Shown here piece after piece: positions 60,090 through 64,000 of a stretch of 64,000 bases of DNA. Made by a program: the position numbers and the translations under genes. The stretch spans positions 26,483,401 through 26,547,400 of the forward strand of contig NC_080716.1 in NCBI RefSeq assembly GCF_019097595.1, given 5' to 3'. A model generated the notes under the pieces. The model ran no database searches, was not told the origin of the DNA, and saw only the letters and a program-made list of their open reading frames with translations. How positions within the stretch are numbered: position 1 is the stretch's first letter; every line of letters begins with the position of its first letter. Source of the stretch: Hemibagrus wyckioides. Its lineage: Eukaryota > Chordata > Actinopteri > Siluriformes > Bagridae.

Positions 60090-61538
60090 TCAAAGTCAAA
60101 GTCAAAGAAGCTTTATTGTCACTTCACCCATATATAGCAGATGCAGTACACAGTGAAGTGAAACAACGTTCCTCCTAGACCAGAGGTGCTACACAGAACA
60201 CAGACAAAGTACAGTGACGCAGACAAACATAGAACTAAACATAGAGATAAAAAAATTAAACTATAATTTAAAAATTAAAATTAAACTAAAAAAAAAAAAT
60301 TAAACTATACTTAAGGTGCAGACTTTAAGACATACAACAGAAGTGCACAGGAAGACAAGACAAGACAAACAGCATATAGGCCGACTTTGTGCAAAGACCA
60401 AGACAATGTTAGACAATGAAAGAACAGTGTATACAGTGATTGCAGTTATTGCAATTATTAAAGTGACACATGTAACAAGACTAATATAAATATAAATGTA
60501 AAGTGAAATGTAAAGTGGCATGTGCATGCAAAGAGGACATTTAGTGTGTGTGTGTGTGTGTGTCTGACTATGTCCAGCACAGTTCAGTTCTCCTTTGAGA
60601 TCAGATCTTGGTTGCATGTGTGTGTGTGTGTGTGTGTGCGTGTGTGTGTGTGTGCGTGTGTCCAGCTCAGCTTAGTTCTCTGTTGAGATGCCTGATTGCC
60701 TGAGGGAAGAAACTGTTTAACAGTCTGGTTGTGCAGGTCCGAATGCTTCGGTATCTCTTTCTGGATGGCAGAAGGGTGAAGAGTGTGTGTGAGGGGTGTG
60801 TGGGATCATCCACAATGCTGTTAGCTTTGCGGATGCAGCGTATGGAGTAAATGTCTGTGATAGAGGGAAGAGAGACTCCGATGATCTTCTCAGCTGTCCT
60901 CACTATACGTTGAAGGGTCTTGCGGTCTGAGATGGTGCAATTCCCAAACCAGGCAGTGATGCAGCTGCTCAGGATGCTCTCGATGGTCCCTCTGTAGAAG
61001 GTGGTCAGGAGGGGAGGTGGAAGATGAGCCTTCCTCAGCCTTCGCAAGAAGTAGAGACGCTGCTGGGCTTTCCTGGTGATGGAGCTGGTGTTGAGTGACC
61101 AGGTGAGGTCCTCCGCCAGGTGATCTCCACGATGGACCCATTGATGTTCAGTGGACAATGGTCACTCTTTGTTCTCCTGAAGTTAACAACCATCTCTTTA
61201 GTCTTGTCGACGTTCAGAGACAGGTTATTGACTTTACACCAGGCTGCTAGTTGTTGCACCTCCTCTCTATACGCTCATCGTTCTTGCTGATGAGACCCAC
61301 CACGGTCGTGTCATCGGCAAACTTGATGATATGATTAGAGCTGTGCATTGCTGCACAGTCATGAGTCAGCAGAGTGAACAGCAGTGGACTGAGCACACAG
61401 CCCTGAGGAGCTCCAGTGTTCAGTGTGGTGGTGCTGGAGATGCTGTTCCCGATCCGGACTGACTGAGGTCTCCCAGTCAGGAAATCCAGGATCCAGTTGC
61501 GTAAGGAGATGCCTAGCAGACTCAGCTTATATATACAG
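60090..61538 (-). mobile_element. 5'-truncated non-LTR retrotransposon (LINE) with target-site duplication
   Basis: The element is 1449 bp on the minus strand. Its 3' end (60090-60120) has a ctttgac-repeat tail after aataaag. TATATAG copies flank it at 60083-60089 and 61539-61545. It retains the C-terminal half of a reverse transcriptase and about 580 bp of 3' region holding two GT microsatellites (about 60548-60562 and 60616-60661). The family is in the jockey/L2/CR1-like group. The exact clade cannot be set here. Confidence 0.85.
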
Positions 61539-61573
61539 TATATAGGGTCACACAGAACCTGGGACCTATCCAA
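60667..61573 (-). pseudogene. Reverse transcriptase C-terminal fragment, frameshifted
   Basis: Three overlapping minus-strand frames together cover the RT palm/thumb and C-terminal region. Frame 1 (61573-61247) has [16 protein letters not shown] and FADDT (61321-61307), the catalytic Asp-Asp. Frame 2 (61259-61035) has NNLSLNVDKTKEMVVNFRRT. Frame 3 (61158-60667) has [36 protein letters not shown] and KRYRSIRT. At least two frameshifts, plus loss of the usual FLG segment between frames 2 and 3, make it non-functional. The first 12 residues of frame 1 come from the host SINE, not the LINE. The N-terminal endonuclease is absent through 5' truncation. Confidence 0.88.
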
Positions 61574-61738
61574 GTAGACCCTGGATGCCTATAAAGCATG
61601 TTTTTAGACTTGGTGAGGAAACCCCTGAAGCCCAGGGAGAACATGCAGATGAACGCCACACACACCGGGCAGAGAGAGGATTTGAACCCCCAACTCTGGA
61701 TGTGTGAGGCTAAACACTAAGCCACTGTACGCTCACTA

Positions 61739-64000
61739 GAGTGTAATTTCCAATACTAAGGTATATACTGTACATTCTTGACAAGTTGTTTAGGTTATAT
61801 ATATGTATGGATTTAAAAACTTGATTACTAATGCAGGAAAATTCTCTTCCACACCCTACATTGGCCCTGGCAAGCTATATACAAAATACAACGATAACAA
61901 TAAAAAAATAACAATAATTCCTAATCAAATCTTAAAAGAATAAAAAGTGAAATTCACAAAGACTGGGTTCAGATGAGAATGGTTTATTAGCAGGCAAGCA
62001 AGATAGCAAACAAACCAACTGGTACCAGGGGTTCAAGTGGCATGATCCCCCAACTTGCACCAAAGTCCCATCAGACCTCAGTGTCCTTATATACATTTCA
62101 TGCATGTTCCTCTTTTCAACCTTTTGTCAGTTCAATTTTTCAGCCTGTCCCTTCATCTAGCATTTGTCCAATCGCATTTCAGGGCACGTAGCACTCATTG
62201 CTCACATATTCTTCACCTTGCAAGTTTTCTATTCTTGCCTTTGCAAGCTTCTGGTTATCTCCAAAAGGGGAATGTTTCCTCTCCTCGCTTTTGGCTCAGA
62301 TCATAGAGTTTCTCAACTTTCCAAAGCCCAAAGCTTGTCTATACCTTTATATTCATTTCACCCTGAAACTTTATTTCACTCTCAAGCTTATGAAGCTTCA
62401 TGAGTAAGTCTGCTAAAGGTTTCAGGTTTAAAATCTATTTTCTGGTCCTCTTCATAAATATTTTCTAGTGATAATGGTGTTGGAAAGTTTAATCTATATC
62501 TGGTGCTTATCATACTATATCCTACTCTACTCTACTGAGACCTTTACTTATAAAGGAGATATGGTTTCTTACATTTATCATCTAACCATGATAAATGTTT
62601 ATTCTGATGTCTATGTTTGTCCTCTCAATTCTTTTTAGCCAAAAAGATTACCCTAATTGTTTTCTTACTGGTTTTAGGCTTTTTTAGACTTCGCTAACTC
62701 AGAAATCATAAATTAACTTCGTTTTTTCAATCCACCTGGCGTAGCTGCCTGAACTTCTTCAAAATCACTCACTTTTTGCAGTCAGTCTGAGAGGCTCATA
62801 GCTTTTGTTGTTCATTGTTTCTACTTCTTTCATTTGCTGTTCGTAGGATGAAGGAAAATTTGAATTATTGTGTAGAATATTCATCAGCCTGTTGAAGGGT
62901 GCCAATACTTCTGAAATCAACTATAAGTGGAAGGCCGACCTGTTCAGATTAGCCACATGAAATTGCAAAGGATGCAATAAAAAAGACATTACATTTTCAT
63001 GCACACTTTGTATGTATTATAAATAATGCAGCAGGTTTCTAGTGATTTATTTTAGTCATGGCTTTAGGAGAGAAATCATATATAGGCAGATTATTATAGC
63101 GTGATTAAAATAGTGGTCAGAGATCATTTACAATCTAATATAGTGGTTCAGGAAACAAATTTCTGTATTCAGCTGACATCTACAATATGTAATCCAGTTT
63201 TTCCAATTCTCATACATCCCATCCTATTCTGCATCTCAATTTGTTTTATAACATATTTACATAAGTCAAATTATTGAAATTTTATTTGTGTGAATCTTGT
63301 GGGTGTTGAGAGCAGTGAAGGATGGGGAGACACTCAAGTAAAATTTGAATAAAATAAAATAGTATAAAATTGTGGAAATGTGCAAATGCAGTTACTTTGC
63401 CCAGGGTTTATTCCTTTTGTCACTTTGCCGTTACAGGTGTCACATTGTCATGAATGGCTTTTTTTTGTTTGTTTTCAATTGGCAAAAGCATAAACTAAAC
63501 CTCAAGTCATTTTTTTTACTTCAGTCCAGCTCCATTTTGCCTTTCACCTTCTCTTTTCTCCTCCGTCTAATTGGGTTTCATTGATTTATCCGGCTTGGCA
63601 CAGCACTGGATGTTGCAGTTGCTGACCCTGCAAAAAAAAAAAAAGTGCTCAGCTGCCTAGAGGCCTGGCTAAAACACAACTCCCTCGCTCATTCTCTTTA
63701 CCCTGCAGCTAGACCTGAACAATGGAGTCAGAGGGCTGGAATCAGGTCAACCTTCAAATCGAGAGGTGCAAAGAAAAAAATCCATAAGCCTGAAAGATTT
63801 AAGATGCCGTTAGAAAGCACTTAACCTTGTTCTGTTGTTCATTTATGTCCATACCTAGGCTTCTTTTGGGACCATCAAGGAATAATTTTGCTGATACAAC
63901 TTGCTTCTGGTTGTAAACTAAATAGAATTTTCAATGACCAGATCCATATTAATGCCTAGTCTGTGTTTGTGACTCACCTGACCCAAGAAATCTGATGTTC
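61739..64000. other. Non-genic sequence
   Basis: No exon is supported. The segment gaagggtgccaatacttctg near 62896 resembles a Tc1-like terminus, but no partner end was identified. The region is otherwise AT-rich. Confidence 0.4.

Larger units (their letters stand above)
60051..61738 (-). mobile_element. SINE-type repeat split by a LINE insertion
   Basis: The left fragment 60051-60089 (ccatccatctaatttctgta, ccacttatcctatatag) joins in sequence to the right fragment 61539-61738 (tatagggtcacacagaacct, ttttagacttggtgaggaaa, cccagggagaacatgcagat, gatttgaacccccaactctg, aacactaagccactgtacg). Removing 60090-61538 restores one continuous minus-oriented SINE-type copy with its head at 61738. Confidence 0.85.

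Noticed and set aside
62880..62960. gggtgccaatacttctg, resembling a Tc1-like terminus
   Set aside because: No paired inverted end or transposon body could be identified around it.

Overview
This window is almost entirely non-coding vertebrate DNA, most likely from a teleost fish. The case rests on very dense CA/GA/GATA/TTTA microsatellites, tRNA-headed SINEs of types common in fish, decayed Tc1-like transposon ends, and a truncated fish-type LINE with a jockey/L2/CR1-like reverse transcriptase. The order (possibly an otophysan such as a catfish or carp relative) is inferred from memory of repeat types and is not proven.

The only host coding sequence I can support is one short first coding exon on the minus strand, 32875 down to 32819. 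It encodes a 19-residue hydrophobic signal peptide, has an in-frame upstream stop, and ends at a GT donor in phase 0. It lies in a CpG-dense promoter-like block (about 32585-33180). I read 1-32818 as the 5' part of a very long first intron, and 33200-64000 as upstream intergenic sequence. No other exon is recognisable, and the gene cannot be named from a signal peptide.

Layout. 1-3.7 kb: locally duplicated AT-rich blocks and a near-perfect hairpin. 3.7-32.8 kb: presumed intron with many microsatellites, several low-repeat stretches that could be conserved regulatory DNA, three SINE copies near 13.6 and 24.3-24.7 kb, a terminal-inverted-repeat DNA element at 16.77-17.48 kb, and the first copy of an unclassified repeat at 22.2 kb. 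32.6-33.2 kb: promoter and exon 1. 33.2-64 kb: repeat-rich intergenic DNA with a 33-bp minisatellite (35.7-36.4 kb), a very small LTR element with a tRNA-His-type primer site (39.83-40.18 kb), a tandem array split by a SINE (41.8-42.3 kb), a 22-bp minisatellite (42.6-43.0 kb), a 0.6-kb GA/GACA tract (45.7-46.3 kb), Tc1-like remnants (47.0-47.5 and 50.2-50.6 kb), a SINE cluster (51.2-52.0 kb) and a LINE inserted into a SINE (60.1-61.5 kb).

The window's main interest is its nested-insertion record. Three insertions are bounded by target-site duplications that can be read directly: 13 bp at 42.1 kb, 11 bp at 47.1 kb and 7 bp at 60.1/61.5 kb. The least familiar object is the LTR-like unit at 39.83-40.18 kb, whose internal region is only 43 bp, essentially a primer-binding site plus a polypurine tract.
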